A DNA stretch of 64,000 bases from assembly GCA_040878035.1 (NCBI GenBank), contig JBBDMX010000096.1, positions 1 through 64,000 of the forward strand. Direction: 5' to 3'. Shown here piece after piece: positions 1-8,993 of the stretch. The position numbers were made by a program, and so were the translations under genes. Origin of the DNA: JBBDMX01 sp040878035. Its GTDB lineage: Bacteria > Planctomycetota > Phycisphaerae > Phycisphaerales > Phycisphaeraceae. Positions within the stretch are counted from its first letter, which is position 1; the number at the start of each line of letters is the position of its first letter. The notes below the pieces were generated by a model, which was not told the DNA's origin, ran no database searches, and worked only from the letters and a program-made list of their open reading frames with translations.

Positions 1-1509
1 CTTCACCGTCACCAGCGACCTCTGCCCCTCCTCTCGCTCCACCCCCCGCTCCATCCCCCGCTCCATCCCCCGCTCCACCCCCGGATCCACCCGCTGATAC
101 AAATCCCCATGCGCCCCCAGCACCAGTTCCTGCACCTCCGGGGGCAGCATCGACAGCCCCGCAAAATAATGGTGCCCGTTCCGCTCCACGTGCTCGATCC
201 CCAGGTTCGCCGCCACCGCTAAATCCTGCAACAACGCCACCGGCCCGACATTGCACAAATCCTCACCCGTCATCACAAACCCCTGCCGCTTGGCCTCCAC
301 ATCGTCATCCCCCCGCAGCCGATTCATGAACTCGATCAAACACGCATTGGCGACCCCCTTGAACACGCCCTTGCAGCTCTTGTAGCTCGTGCCCACGTAC
401 CCGCACTCGATCGCCCGCCGCAGGCTCCCCAACTCCGCATCGCTCTCATCAATGATGATCGGCGGCCGGTCCTTCCAGTCCCTCAGCAAGATCTCCGCCT
501 GCTCCGACAACGCCATATCCCGGTGCAGCGGCTGCTCCACCACGATCATCCGCTTCAAAAACGGCTTGAGCAGCTCATCACCCGCCAGCGTCTCCCACAA
601 CTCCCGGAACGGCGCCACCTGGTGATACTGCTCGTTCCCGTCCAGCGTGAAGGCGAACTCCCGCGTATCGCTCACGATCACCTTGGCGATGCGGGTCAGC
701 CGCTCCAGGTCGCGCTTGGGGTCGCCGCAGAGCTTGATCTTGAAATGCGTCAGCCCGTAGGCCTTGATCGCCTCCTCCAGCGACTGCGGCAAACCATCCT
801 CCACCCGCTCCGCCGGCGTGACATCGCCGGGCGTCAGTGGATCGCCCAGCCCCACCGTGTGCCGCACAGTGATCGACCGCAGCGCCGCGGCCGGCAGCAA
901 CCCCGCCGGCTCATACCCAGCCAGCTCCGGATGAATCTCCCCCAGCCGCATCCCCAGCAAATTCTCCCGCAACGCCTGCCCAAACGGCACCCCCATCGCC
1001 CGGCAAAACGCATCCATCACCGCCCGCTCCACCAAACTCACCCCAAACCCCCGCAAAAGCGCCGCTTGCGGCTTAGCCCTTCTTCCGGGGGCCGCTTGCG
1101 GCTTAGCACCAGCCGCTTGCGGCTTAGCGCGGGAACCCCCCTCCACTCTCCACTTTCCATTCTCCACCCCACTTTCCTCCCCCATCATCCCCCCATAAAC
1201 CCCCCGCCACCAGTCAAACACCGACTCGGCTTCCCCCACCCCCACCGCCAGCGCCGCCGCCTCATCGATCACCCCCAGCATCTCCGCCACATCCGCCTCA
1301 TACGTCGTCCCCGGGTCCTTGGTAAACCACTTAGGCGGCAAATGATCCGCCGCCACCCCCGGAATACCCCGGCTCTGCCGGCCATCAACCTCAACCGCCA
1401 CCCGCACAAACACATGCGGCACCACCGTCATCGCCGCAATGCCATACCGAAACGGCATCCGCGTCCGCATGTTGGCCACAAACACCCCAACTTCACGGAC
1501 TTTCACCAT
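1..1509 (-). CDS. Enolase-superfamily enzyme (mandelate racemase/muconate-lactonizing type), 3' end cut by window edge
   Basis: The reading frame runs from the ATG at 1509 to base 1 without a stop, so 503 residues are seen and the C terminus is missing. An N-terminal capping region leads into a barrel with the expected order of motifs: KIK at about 257-259, LDGNE (metal Asp/Glu) near 289-293, VVEQPL near 323, IIDESD near 352 and SYKSCKG near 375. These match the Lys, metal-ligand and second-Lys positions of enolase-superfamily dehydratases, racemases or cycloisomerases. The exact substrate cannot be told. Residues about 112-150 are low-complexity and encoded by two dispersed repeat words, so the family's usual sequence is interrupted there without loss of frame. 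The last residues seen (GVER/GMER) come from a 12-bp tandem repeat. Family assignment is good, function open. Confidence 0.85.
   Translation of the reverse strand, partial: MVKVREVGVFVANMRTRMPFRYGIAAMTVVPHVFVRVAVEVDGRQSRGIPGVAADHLPPKWFTKDPGTTYEADVAEMLGVIDEAAALAVGVGEAESVFDWWRGVYGGMMGEESGVENGKWRVEGGSRAKPQAAGAKPQAAPGRRAKPQAALLRGFGVSLVERAVMDAFCRAMGVPFGQALRENLLGMRLGEIHPELAGYEPAGLLPAAALRSITVRHTVGLGDPLTPGDVTPAERVEDGLPQSLEEAIKAYGLTHFKIKLCGDPKRDLERLTRIAKVIVSDTREFAFTLDGNEQYHQVAPFRELWETLAGDELLKPFLKRMIVVEQPLHRDMALSEQAEILLRDWKDRPPIIIDESDAELGSLRRAIECGYVGTSYKSCKGVFKGVANACLIEFMNRLRGDDDVEAKRQGFVMTGEDLCNVGPVALLQDLAVAANLGIEHVERNGHHYFAGLSMLPPEVQELVLGAHGDLYQRVDPGVERGMERGMERGVEREEGQRSLVTVK
35..82. repeat. 12-bp tandem repeat, four units, inside the enolase-superfamily gene
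   Basis: Four contiguous units of cgctccaccccc or cgctccatcccc occupy 35-46, 47-58, 59-70 and 71-82. On the minus strand they encode G-V/M-E-R four times, near the C-terminal end of the protein. Unit number could vary by slippage. Confidence 0.9.
1061..1128. repeat. Three copies of the palindromic word gccgcttgcggcttagc inside a coding region
   Basis: Identical 17-base copies lie at 1061-1077, 1091-1107 and 1112-1128. The core (agccgcaagcggct) is a perfect palindrome. The same word recurs near 44840 and as both arms of the inverted repeat at 51533-51610, so it is a dispersed family. Here it is read in frame as AKPQAA three times in the enolase-superfamily protein. Bases 1139-1183 next to it carry a second dispersed word (ctccactctccactttcc type) shared with 46665-46770. 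Confidence 0.85.
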
Positions 1510-2207
1510 GCCGACATCCTAACAGGAGAACAGGAGACAGGAGAGCAGGAGACAGAATTCAAGCCGGGGCAGAGCGAGTGGCTTTGCACTCGCGCCGCCC
1601 CGGGTCGGCCAAATCCCCCCTCCGACCCCGACCCCGACTCCTTCTGCCCCTTTTCCGCCCTTCGCACTTCGCACTTCGCACTTCCAATAAATCTTGCTTT
1701 TTCCCTTGAACTTGCCCCCCGCATGACGTAACCTACAGGTGCATCTGACTTGGAAAGGGATACGCCTCGCCAGCCCCCGGAGCCCCCGGAAGCCCCAGGA
1801 CGTGCCGGCGCGGCAATGTCAACCGCAGATCGGGGTTTTTGAGCCCACATGTCAGCCCCAGGGCAGGCAATGACGCCACAGGCTGCATCGTTGAACCGCA
1901 GGAACACTTCACCACAGAGGACACGCAGGTAGCGGAGAATCGCAGTCCACTAAAGAAGCCCAGGGGCCCCAGGCTGCCTGCTCTTCGTGCTCTGGGTGGT
2001 GAATCGTGCCGACAATCGGAAACCGTAACGCAACCCCAGGCGTATAAGAAAGTGCTGCTGAAAATCGGCCAGGCAGGTTAATTGGATCGCAGGCATCGCC
2101 ACGGCTTTATGAATACCCTTTATCGCCTCGGCGAACTTTGCGCCCCTCTGCGGTGAATCCACCGCCCCGCTCGCCCGATAAGACCTCTTGTCAAGGAGTC
2201 CCCGAGA
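1510..2207. other. Gene-free interval with repeat words
   Basis: No convincing gene. Bases 1519-1556 are a run of aggagaacaggagacagg-type words similar to those at 2233-2310. The words cttcaccacagagg (about 1907-1920) and cctctgcggtgaa (about 2146-2158) are near inverse complements about 230 bases apart, like degenerate arms of the large inverted repeats seen elsewhere. Short frames in either direction look like chance. The ribosome-binding site of the next gene (aaggag, about 2194) closes the interval. Confidence 0.6.
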
Positions 2208-3053
2208 ATGTTCACCACCACCCAGCCCCCCAGTCAGGAAACAGGACACAGGAGCCAGGAGTCAGGAGTCCGGAGTCAGGCCTCAGGACTCAGGACTCAG
2301 GACTCAGGACCCCGGCGGGGCTTCACCCTCATCGAACTCCTGGTCGTCATCTCCATCATCGCCCTGCTCATCGGCATCCTCCTGCCGGCGCTGGGGGCGG
2401 CACGCGATTCGGCACGAAATACACAGTGCCTGACCAACGTCAAATCGCATGGAAATGCGACTTCGTTCTACTTGAGTGACAACCGGGAGACATATCCGGC
2501 AGGAACATACCATAGCGTTGAGATTGACCGATTCAATCTCTCTGGAACGCAGGGGCAACAAGCCAGCGCACCAGCCAATACGGCGCCGGATGATCGTGTC
2601 CTGAATGCCTATCTTTCTACCTCATCGGGAGAGAAGATAGCTACTTGTCCGCTCGACGAGGGTGATAACCTGAACGGGACAATTGGTGCTTACACCAAGG
2701 CATCTGATTCGTGGGGAACATCGTACTTCTTCTTCTCCAGATCTATTGCTCAACTGAGCAATACCTGGGGTTTCAAAGGGGTCTGGATGATGGGCGGTCA
2801 TCGTGCGAGCGAAGTCTTGAATGGATCCCGTAAGGCACTTCTTGCGGATATCGTTTTGCTTGATAATCGCGTGTCAACTGATGATCGGCACAGGTGGCAC
2901 AGCGATTCAGAGCCCCTGAAGGCGAACGTGGCGTTTGCCGACGGACACGCCGCTACGGTCAGCAGGAAAGTTGGCGCCACCCCTGCCACCCCGACTGCGA
3001 CGCCATTGCCGACCATGCAAACATGGGCGGACGCACCGGAAGGTTACTATTGA
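2208..3053 (+). CDS. Prepilin-like protein with type IV pilin N-terminal methylation motif
   Basis: The motif RRGFTLIELLVV starts at about residue 36 and is followed by one hydrophobic helix (ISIIALLIGILLPAL). This is the type IV pilin/type II pseudopilin N terminus cut by prepilin peptidase after the Gly. The C-terminal half contains VAFADGHAATVSR, the H-x(n)-DG type box common in planctomycete pseudopilin families. The N-terminal leader is unusual: about 27 residues of SQESGVRSQ-like sequence encoded by a run of 7-bp words (caggagt, caggact). A good aaggag site sits upstream of ATG 2208, supporting this start. A surface or secretion-linked fibre or matrix role is inferred; the specific function is unknown. 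Confidence 0.8.
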   Translation: MFTTTQPPSQETGHRSQESGVRSQASGLRTQDSGPRRGFTLIELLVVISIIALLIGILLPALGAARDSARNTQCLTNVKSHGNATSFYLSDNRETYPAGTYHSVEIDRFNLSGTQGQQASAPANTAPDDRVLNAYLSTSSGEKIATCPLDEGDNLNGTIGAYTKASDSWGTSYFFFSRSIAQLSNTWGFKGVWMMGGHRASEVLNGSRKALLADIVLLDNRVSTDDRHRWHSDSEPLKANVAFADGHAATVSRKVGATPATPTATPLPTMQTWADAPEGYY

Positions 3054-3110
3054 CGGAAATCAAGGGCTGATGGACGAGCAAACTGTTGGTATGGTATCCT
3101 AGTAGTTGAA

Positions 3111-3932
3111 ATGCCGTCGTCTACCCCATGTCGTCTGTGCCGCAGCGAGGCCCAAGCCAAGTTTGCGCTGACAGTTCTGGGCAAACATCGGGTCTGGTAC
3201 TTTGAATGCACTAACTGCCAATCCCTACAGTCAGAGGAGCCGCACTGGCTGAATGAGGCATATGCGAATGCGACTCGCCCATTGGATCTAGGCACCGCAA
3301 AGCGGGCCCTGTGGGCGAGAACTATCATCTTCTTTCTTTGGCGTCTGTTTTCCCTGCCTAAGGATGGGAGACTCGTGGACTGGGGAGGAGGCGACGGTCT
3401 CTTGGTCAGGCTGCTGCGCGACACCGGCATTAATGCCCTGTTGGCAGACAAATATACCGACAACACATACGCGATCGGCTTCGATGACGATGGGACGTGC
3501 CCTGTATCAATGATCACCGCATTTGAGGTTTGGGAACATCTGGCCGATCCTGCGAGCGAGATAGCAGCGGGGTTCGCCCGCAAGCCACATCTTTATCTTC
3601 TGTCGACCACCCTCTACAACGACGACGACGATAAGTGGCCTTATCTGGCGCCCAATACTGGGCGGCACGTGTTCTTCTATTCACGGAGGGCCATGTCATA
3701 CATTGCAGTGAAATACGGCTACCAATCGATTGCCATGGATACTTACACGCTGTTCTACAAGTCCGCCCCACAAGGTCGGATCAGCAAAGCCCTCCTGAAG
3801 TGGCTGATGCGAAACCGCTACCAGCGCGCCAAGGATGTTCTATTCGCCCTGGCCCGGAAAGGCCGCCGGCCGGAAGATACGCCTGCAACGGTCCATGAGC
3901 GGCTCACAGAACGGCACGCTGCCGAGCAATAA
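3111..3932 (+). CDS. Class I SAM-dependent methyltransferase with N-terminal zinc-ribbon-like Cys pairs
   Basis: 273 residues. The N terminus has CRLC (about residues 6-9) and CTNC (about 30-33), a Cys4 knuckle typical of methyltransferases found in sugar or polysaccharide clusters. LVDWGGGDGLLVRLL (about 84-98) is the glycine-rich SAM-binding motif I, followed by an acidic loop and AFEVWEHLADP, matching the usual motif with EVxEH. It is followed at 75 bases by a sulfotransferase and then a glycosyltransferase, so methylation of a glycan or its precursor is the likely job. The substrate cannot be told from sequence. Confidence 0.8.
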   Translation: MPSSTPCRLCRSEAQAKFALTVLGKHRVWYFECTNCQSLQSEEPHWLNEAYANATRPLDLGTAKRALWARTIIFFLWRLFSLPKDGRLVDWGGGDGLLVRLLRDTGINALLADKYTDNTYAIGFDDDGTCPVSMITAFEVWEHLADPASEIAAGFARKPHLYLLSTTLYNDDDDKWPYLAPNTGRHVFFYSRRAMSYIAVKYGYQSIAMDTYTLFYKSAPQGRISKALLKWLMRNRYQRAKDVLFALARKGRRPEDTPATVHERLTERHAAEQ

Positions 3933-4007
3933 TTAACTCAGAAGCAGCTGTACCGACGGGATATTGGTGGGCCAGCACTGTCGGCAGCGGCGGATCACTC
4001 GCTGATC

Positions 4008-4853
4008 ATGAATCACCATAGCAATGATCTCGTGCGAGCATTCATCGTCGGGTGTCCGCGCTCCGGCACGACCTTACTCCAATCACTGCTCGCCGCCCAT
4101 TCCAAGGTGATTTCGTTCCCTGAGACCCAATTCTTTCGACGCCTCGAGCCCTCTAAGCCCCTTTTCAGGAAGCTCAAGGTGATTGGGACTCGCGCTGCTC
4201 GGGCGCGAATGATCCGATTTCTCGGTGAGATGGACGCCGACGATCTACTGCCCATGGTGCCCCGGTATGCAGTGCTCAAGACGCAGTACATCCGCGCATT
4301 TGTGGCGATACTTGACACGCTTGCTCGCCGCGGGGACAAGGATTGTTGGATCGAGAAATCACCGAAGCATCTCGATCAGATTCCGCTGATCACCCGAACC
4401 GTGGCAAACTGCAGATTTATCCATCTTCTGCGCGAGGGTTCGGCGTCGGTTGCGTCACTGATAGATGCATCTCGAAAATACGGCGGTGCCTGGCACGGCC
4501 CAACCACTATCGATGGTTGTATCGCTGAATATAATCATTCAGTGGAAGTGAGTCGGCGGTATATCGGCACGAAGTACCATTGTTTTGTTCGATATGAGAG
4601 TGTGGTGCAGCAAACAGACGTCGAGCTGGAGCGAATCTTCGACTTTCTTGGTATCACCATGGAACCTGACCTCGCGAAGCGGCAAAGCGAGGTGGCCGCC
4701 AAATTGATTCGCCCCGAGGAGAAATGGAAAAGCAACGTGCAGGCCGGCGGAGTTTTTGCTGTTGCCTCCAAGTTTGAGAGCCTCTTTACAGAACAGGAAC
4801 GTTCGTACGTCCAATCACGTCTTGCCGATGCGTCGGCGTTTCCTGCAAATTGA
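4008..4853 (+). CDS. Sulfotransferase family protein
   Basis: 281 residues. GCPRSGTTLLQSLLAAH at about residues 15-31 is the 5'-phosphosulfate-binding loop of PAPS-dependent sulfotransferases. FIHLLREGSASVASL near residue 140 matches the 3'-phosphate-binding segment (R and S). The YESVV segment near residue 199 fits the region following that site. No signal peptide or membrane segment, so it should act in the cytoplasm, probably on a nascent glycan or lipid-linked sugar. Its stop (TGA, 4851-4853) overlaps the next start, so it is translationally coupled to a glycosyltransferase. A second sulfotransferase-like gene lies at 16564-17445. Confidence 0.85.
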   Translation: MNHHSNDLVRAFIVGCPRSGTTLLQSLLAAHSKVISFPETQFFRRLEPSKPLFRKLKVIGTRAARARMIRFLGEMDADDLLPMVPRYAVLKTQYIRAFVAILDTLARRGDKDCWIEKSPKHLDQIPLITRTVANCRFIHLLREGSASVASLIDASRKYGGAWHGPTTIDGCIAEYNHSVEVSRRYIGTKYHCFVRYESVVQQTDVELERIFDFLGITMEPDLAKRQSEVAAKLIRPEEKWKSNVQAGGVFAVASKFESLFTEQERSYVQSRLADASAFPAN

Positions 4854-6109
4854 TGGAAACCAATCCACGAATCCTCTTCGTCACATTTTCGCCACCGGTG
4901 CCAACCACGCACGGTGGCTGCCAGCGGACGAACTTGCTGCTACGGGCTCTGCAGTCTTACGGCGATGTCGAAATGATGCTGTTGCGCGGTCCGGCACGAT
5001 TGGATCCGGAGGTACGCCGGACGATGGAAGAGGATTTCGGTCTAGTAGCAGGCTTCGAGCTGTCGACTGCGGGAATGCAACGGCCCTGGCGATGGTTTCG
5101 GCCACTCCGTGCGCCGCTAGTGGACAAAATGGCGCACAACCTGGGCCGCCGGCAAGCTGATTATCGCCCCGATGCCGCCCCCTTGGAGTGGATACGCCAA
5201 CGCACGGCGACGCGGCCATACGATGTGATCGTTGGGCGGTACCTGCGCCCGACAGTGAAATCCGGAGCGCTGAACTTCTCACCCGTGGTCGTGGACGTAG
5301 ACGACTTGGATTATCGCGTGTATGAAACGCGTGCCAATCTGCCCGACCAGACATGGTTGAGCCGGATCATCATGAATCGGCAGGCGCACCAGTTGCGCCA
5401 ATTGATACCGTCGCTTTTGAGAGCGGCGACTCATGTGTGGTATACCAATGAGGCCGATCAAAAACGGATGCCGCACCCGTCGGCCTCAATCTTACCCAAT
5501 ATCCCGTTTGTCAAGCGGGGTGAACCGACAGTCAGCATTTGCCCCTTCACGAAGGACAATCAGACGATCCTGTTCGTGGGAACGCTGTCATTCGCTCCTA
5601 ATGCACGTGGGATCGACCGGTTTGTGGAGAGGGTTTGGCCGCAGATTTTTGCCGCGCGGCCGGAGACGCGGTTTCGTGTCGTGGGTGGGGGAATGAGTCA
5701 GAATCAACGTCGGCGTTGGGCTCAGGTGCCGGGAGTTGAACCGGTGGGCTTTGTCGACGATTTGCGTGAGGCATACGCGTCGTGCCTGTTCACTGTGGCC
5801 CCGCTGTTTGAAGGTGGAGGTACCAAGATCAAGGTGCTGGAGTCTTATCGTTTCGGCAGAGCATGCCTGGCGACTCGCCACAGTCATGTCGGGTTCGCGC
5901 AGGCATTGCCGGCGAATGAAGCGGTTATGGTGGCCGAGAGCGATGCGGACTTGGCTGGCCGCGCGATCCAGATGCTTGGTGATCCGCTCCGATGCCAGGC
6001 TATGGCGGAACGCGGTGCCGCCAACGTCGCGCGGTGGTTCTCCTACTCCGAGTTTGAACGCATTGTCCACGATACGCTCGACCATCTTCTCAAGCGCCAG
6101 CACAAGTGA
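4853..6109 (+). CDS. Glycosyltransferase, GT4-like
   Basis: About 418 residues in a two-domain GT-B layout. The N-terminal domain starts RILFVTFSPP and GGCQRTNLLLRAL. The C-terminal donor domain contains LFVGTLSFAPN, then LFEGGGTKIKVLESYRFG (near residue 322), the loop that binds the nucleotide-sugar in GT4-type enzymes. It is a diverged paralog of the gene at 7716-8993: both have GGxxQRTxxxxRAL, LPNIP, and GGGTKIKVLES. ATG 4853 shares one base with the stop of the sulfotransferase; a TTG at 4850 is an alternative. It likely adds a sugar during surface polysaccharide assembly; donor and acceptor unknown. Confidence 0.88.
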   Translation: METNPRILFVTFSPPVPTTHGGCQRTNLLLRALQSYGDVEMMLLRGPARLDPEVRRTMEEDFGLVAGFELSTAGMQRPWRWFRPLRAPLVDKMAHNLGRRQADYRPDAAPLEWIRQRTATRPYDVIVGRYLRPTVKSGALNFSPVVVDVDDLDYRVYETRANLPDQTWLSRIIMNRQAHQLRQLIPSLLRAATHVWYTNEADQKRMPHPSASILPNIPFVKRGEPTVSICPFTKDNQTILFVGTLSFAPNARGIDRFVERVWPQIFAARPETRFRVVGGGMSQNQRRRWAQVPGVEPVGFVDDLREAYASCLFTVAPLFEGGGTKIKVLESYRFGRACLATRHSHVGFAQALPANEAVMVAESDADLAGRAIQMLGDPLRCQAMAERGAANVARWFSYSEFERIVHDTLDHLLKRQHK

Positions 6110-6133
6110 CGTGCAAAGCCAATCAACTATCAT

Positions 6134-7714
6134 GTGAGTCCACCCGAGCAGGTCGCATGCTCATTGGAGGCCCGGCGTTTGCGCCAATCGACTCGGCTGA
6201 TTCTGAACACCGGGGCGACCTTTGGCCGCATGGCCCTCACGGTGGGCATCGGCTTGGTCACCACACGCCTGTTCCTAACGGCGTTGGGCCAGGTGGATTT
6301 CGGCTTAGTCAGCACGCTGGGTGCCACTGGGGCACTGCTGACGGTGGTGACGGCGGCGTTGACCGCCAGCACACAGCGACACCTGGCCTATGACATCGGT
6401 CGTGGCGACCGGCAAGGCCTTTCACGGACCTTCAGTTCGGCGCTGGTGGTATTCGCGGCGTGCGGGCTGGCGCTGTGGGCGATTGGTGTCGCGCTGACGC
6501 CGGTGGTCTTGCAGGTCTTGACCATTCCCCCGGACCGTGCCGGCGCCGCCTGGTGGGTCTACCAGATGACGCTGGCGGCCCTGGCGACGACGGTCGTGCT
6601 CACGCCGTTCCGCGGCATGTTCGCCGCCCACCAGGAACTGTTCTTCAGCAGTATCTTGGACGTGCTGGGCTCGATTCTGCGCCTGGCGGTGATCCTGGGT
6701 CTGTTTGTCGTGCCTTGGGACCGAATGGCCAGCTACGCCGTGCTGAATCTGCTGGCGCAGATCGCCTTGTCGATTATCACGGTGATGTGGAGCCTGTGGC
6801 GATATCCCGGGAGCCGGCCCAGGCGATCGGCGGTCTCCTGGCCGGACATGAAGGGGCTGATGAGCTTTGCCGGGTGGTCGCTATTCGGCAGCCTGGCGTG
6901 GTCGTTGCGTCAGCAAGGGGCGGTGCTGCTGATCAATCTGCGATTCGGCCCGGCCGTGAACGCCGGCTATGCCATCGCCGCGCAGTTGGTGGCGTATGCG
7001 GGCAATCTCAGCGGTGCGATCATCCGGGCGGTGCAGCCGGCGATTGTCTCCCTGGAAGCCAAAGGCAGCCGGCGGCATGTGCATCAGTTGGTGATTGTCA
7101 CCGGCAAGTACATCGCGCTGATACTGGGGCTGCTGTTTGTGCCTCTCTGGCTGGAAACGCCGGCAATCCTGCACCTATGGCTGGGCCAGGTGCCCGAGCA
7201 TGCGGTGGTGCTCACCCGTGTTGCCCTGATCTGGGTGCTGCTGGGCGCCATGGGCTTTGGCTACGGCACGGCGTTGCAGGCGACGGGGGACATCGGCTGG
7301 TTTACACGCATTACTTTGCTGCTGGCCGCCACGTCGCTGGCCCTGGCGGTTTTTGCGGTCTATGTGCTGAATCTGGGGCCGTGGGCCGTGCCGGGAGCGA
7401 CGGTGGTGTTGGTGCTGGTTCAACTGGTCCTGCAGGTGCGCCTGATTGGTCGGCGAATCGAGTTGCCGCCGTCGGTGTGGATGAGGGGCGTACTCTGGCG
7501 CGTGCTGATGGTGGCGGTCCCGGCCGGCGCCGCGGCGACGATCCTGCGGCTGGCGCTGGACGGACCCTGGCGTATACTGGCGGTGGTGGTGGCCTACAAC
7601 GCGATCGCGCTGCCGTTGATCTGGATGGTGGGCATGGAAAGATGGGAGCAGCAGCAGTTCTTGCGCATTGCCGGCGCCGCTTGGAGTCGATTGGGGTGGG
7701 GTGCGCGAGCATGA
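6134..7714 (+). CDS. Polysaccharide flippase / lipopolysaccharide biosynthesis membrane protein (MOP superfamily)
   Basis: 526 residues with about 12-14 hydrophobic segments and the N-terminal pattern NTGATFGRMALTVGIGLVTT found in Wzx-type exporters. Such proteins flip undecaprenyl-linked oligosaccharides across the inner membrane. The start is GTG 6134; the overlapping ATG at 6132 is in another frame and stops at once. It is flanked on both sides by paralogous glycosyltransferases, and its stop falls 1 base before the next ATG, so the three form a tight unit. No sign of damage. Confidence 0.85.
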   Translation: MSPPEQVACSLEARRLRQSTRLILNTGATFGRMALTVGIGLVTTRLFLTALGQVDFGLVSTLGATGALLTVVTAALTASTQRHLAYDIGRGDRQGLSRTFSSALVVFAACGLALWAIGVALTPVVLQVLTIPPDRAGAAWWVYQMTLAALATTVVLTPFRGMFAAHQELFFSSILDVLGSILRLAVILGLFVVPWDRMASYAVLNLLAQIALSIITVMWSLWRYPGSRPRRSAVSWPDMKGLMSFAGWSLFGSLAWSLRQQGAVLLINLRFGPAVNAGYAIAAQLVAYAGNLSGAIIRAVQPAIVSLEAKGSRRHVHQLVIVTGKYIALILGLLFVPLWLETPAILHLWLGQVPEHAVVLTRVALIWVLLGAMGFGYGTALQATGDIGWFTRITLLLAATSLALAVFAVYVLNLGPWAVPGATVVLVLVQLVLQVRLIGRRIELPPSVWMRGVLWRVLMVAVPAGAAATILRLALDGPWRILAVVVAYNAIALPLIWMVGMERWEQQQFLRIAGAAWSRLGWGARA

Positions 7715-7715
7715 T

Positions 7716-8993
7716 ATGCGAATCCTTCTGATTACCGGCAGTTCGCCCACACCTCCCACCAGCGGCGACCGTCAGCGCACGGACATGATTTACCGTGCCT
7801 TGCAGCGTGTGGGCGAGACGGACCTGTTGCTGTTTCGTGATGAGGCGGGGATGGGTGAGGGGGCGCTGGAGCGGCTGAGGCAGGGCTATGGGCTGGTGGG
7901 GCAGATGGCGCCGCCGCCGCGGGGGCGCAGGGGATGGTGGCGGGTGGCGCGCCCGCTGGCGCCGGGGATGGTGGATCGGCTGGCATATCACCTGGGTTCG
8001 ATGAGGCAGACGATGTCGCCGAATCCCGCGATGGCGGATTACCTGGCGTCTATACTGGCCGCCAAGCCCTATGACCTGGTGGTGTCGCGGTACATCTGGC
8101 CCGGGCTGTGGTCGGCGCCTTGGCGGCATCGGCCGACGATTATCGACATCGATGGCTATCCGCCGCAGGTGTATGCCCGGCGGCTGGCGTGGGAGCGGCC
8201 CAACGTCGCGGCGCGGCTGCTGCTGCGTCATCACCTTCGTCAGACCAGTCGGTTGTTGCCCCCGTTGCTGCGGCAAGCTCGCCACCTGTGGGTAGCGAAT
8301 CCGCATGATCGGGCCGAGATCGACCATCCGTCGGTTTCCTTGCTGCCCAACATTCCATATCAGCCCCAGGGCCAGCTTGTCTCGGCCTGCCCGCCCGGTG
8401 CCGATCCGCAGCGGATCACGATGGTAGGGTCGTTGAATCATCCGCCAAATATCGACGGCCTGAGCTTCTTTCTGGCGCAGATATGGCCGGGGATACGGCA
8501 GGCGCGGTCGGGTGCCCGCCTGAGCATTGTTGGACGAGGATTGAGCGAATCGTTGCGTAACAACTGGTCGGCGCAGGCCGGCGTCGAGGTTGTGGGCGCT
8601 GTTTCCGATGTGCGTCCCGCCTATGCCGACAGTTCGTTTTCGGTCGTGCCGCTGTTCACGGGCGGCGGGACGAAGATCAAGGTTCTCGAGTCGCTGATGT
8701 ATGGTCGGACGTGCGTGGTAAGTACCTATGCGTTGCGCGGCTACGAGCATGTGCTGAGGGATGCCGAGGCGCTACTGGTGGCGGACAAGCCGGACGATAT
8801 GGTCGGAGCGTGCCTTAGGCTGATGGACCAGCCGGCCTACCGCGACGCACTGGCGTCACGCGGCAGAGCACTGGTGCAACAGCATTACTCGTTCGACGCA
8901 TTCGCCAGCGTCGTAGGCCAGACGGTTCAGAACGTGGTGTCGAAACAGCCTGGCGAGCCGCGTTTCACTCCGCCGCCGGGCCGCCGGCCATGA
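7716..8993 (+). CDS. Glycosyltransferase, GT4-like (paralog of the gene at 4853)
   Basis: About 425 residues. It starts MRILLITGSSPTPPTSGDRQRT; the C-terminal domain has LFTGGGTKIKVLESLMYG, the donor-binding loop. The chosen ATG at 7716 comes right after the flippase stop (7712-7714); a frame extension to 7668 would overlap the flippase and adds no family sequence. The last 29 bases overlap the 3' end of the convergent gene at 8965-10152. High similarity of layout to the gene at 4853 suggests duplication and a related sugar-transfer step. Confidence 0.88.
   Translation: MRILLITGSSPTPPTSGDRQRTDMIYRALQRVGETDLLLFRDEAGMGEGALERLRQGYGLVGQMAPPPRGRRGWWRVARPLAPGMVDRLAYHLGSMRQTMSPNPAMADYLASILAAKPYDLVVSRYIWPGLWSAPWRHRPTIIDIDGYPPQVYARRLAWERPNVAARLLLRHHLRQTSRLLPPLLRQARHLWVANPHDRAEIDHPSVSLLPNIPYQPQGQLVSACPPGADPQRITMVGSLNHPPNIDGLSFFLAQIWPGIRQARSGARLSIVGRGLSESLRNNWSAQAGVEVVGAVSDVRPAYADSSFSVVPLFTGGGTKIKVLESLMYGRTCVVSTYALRGYEHVLRDAEALLVADKPDDMVGACLRLMDQPAYRDALASRGRALVQQHYSFDAFASVVGQTVQNVVSKQPGEPRFTPPPGRRP

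Noticed and set aside
523..1731. 402-residue plus-strand frame
   Set aside because: Antisense shadow of the enolase-superfamily gene; Pro/Arg/His-rich composition, no motif.
7311..8750. 479-residue minus-strand frame
   Set aside because: Antisense of the flippase and glycosyltransferase genes.
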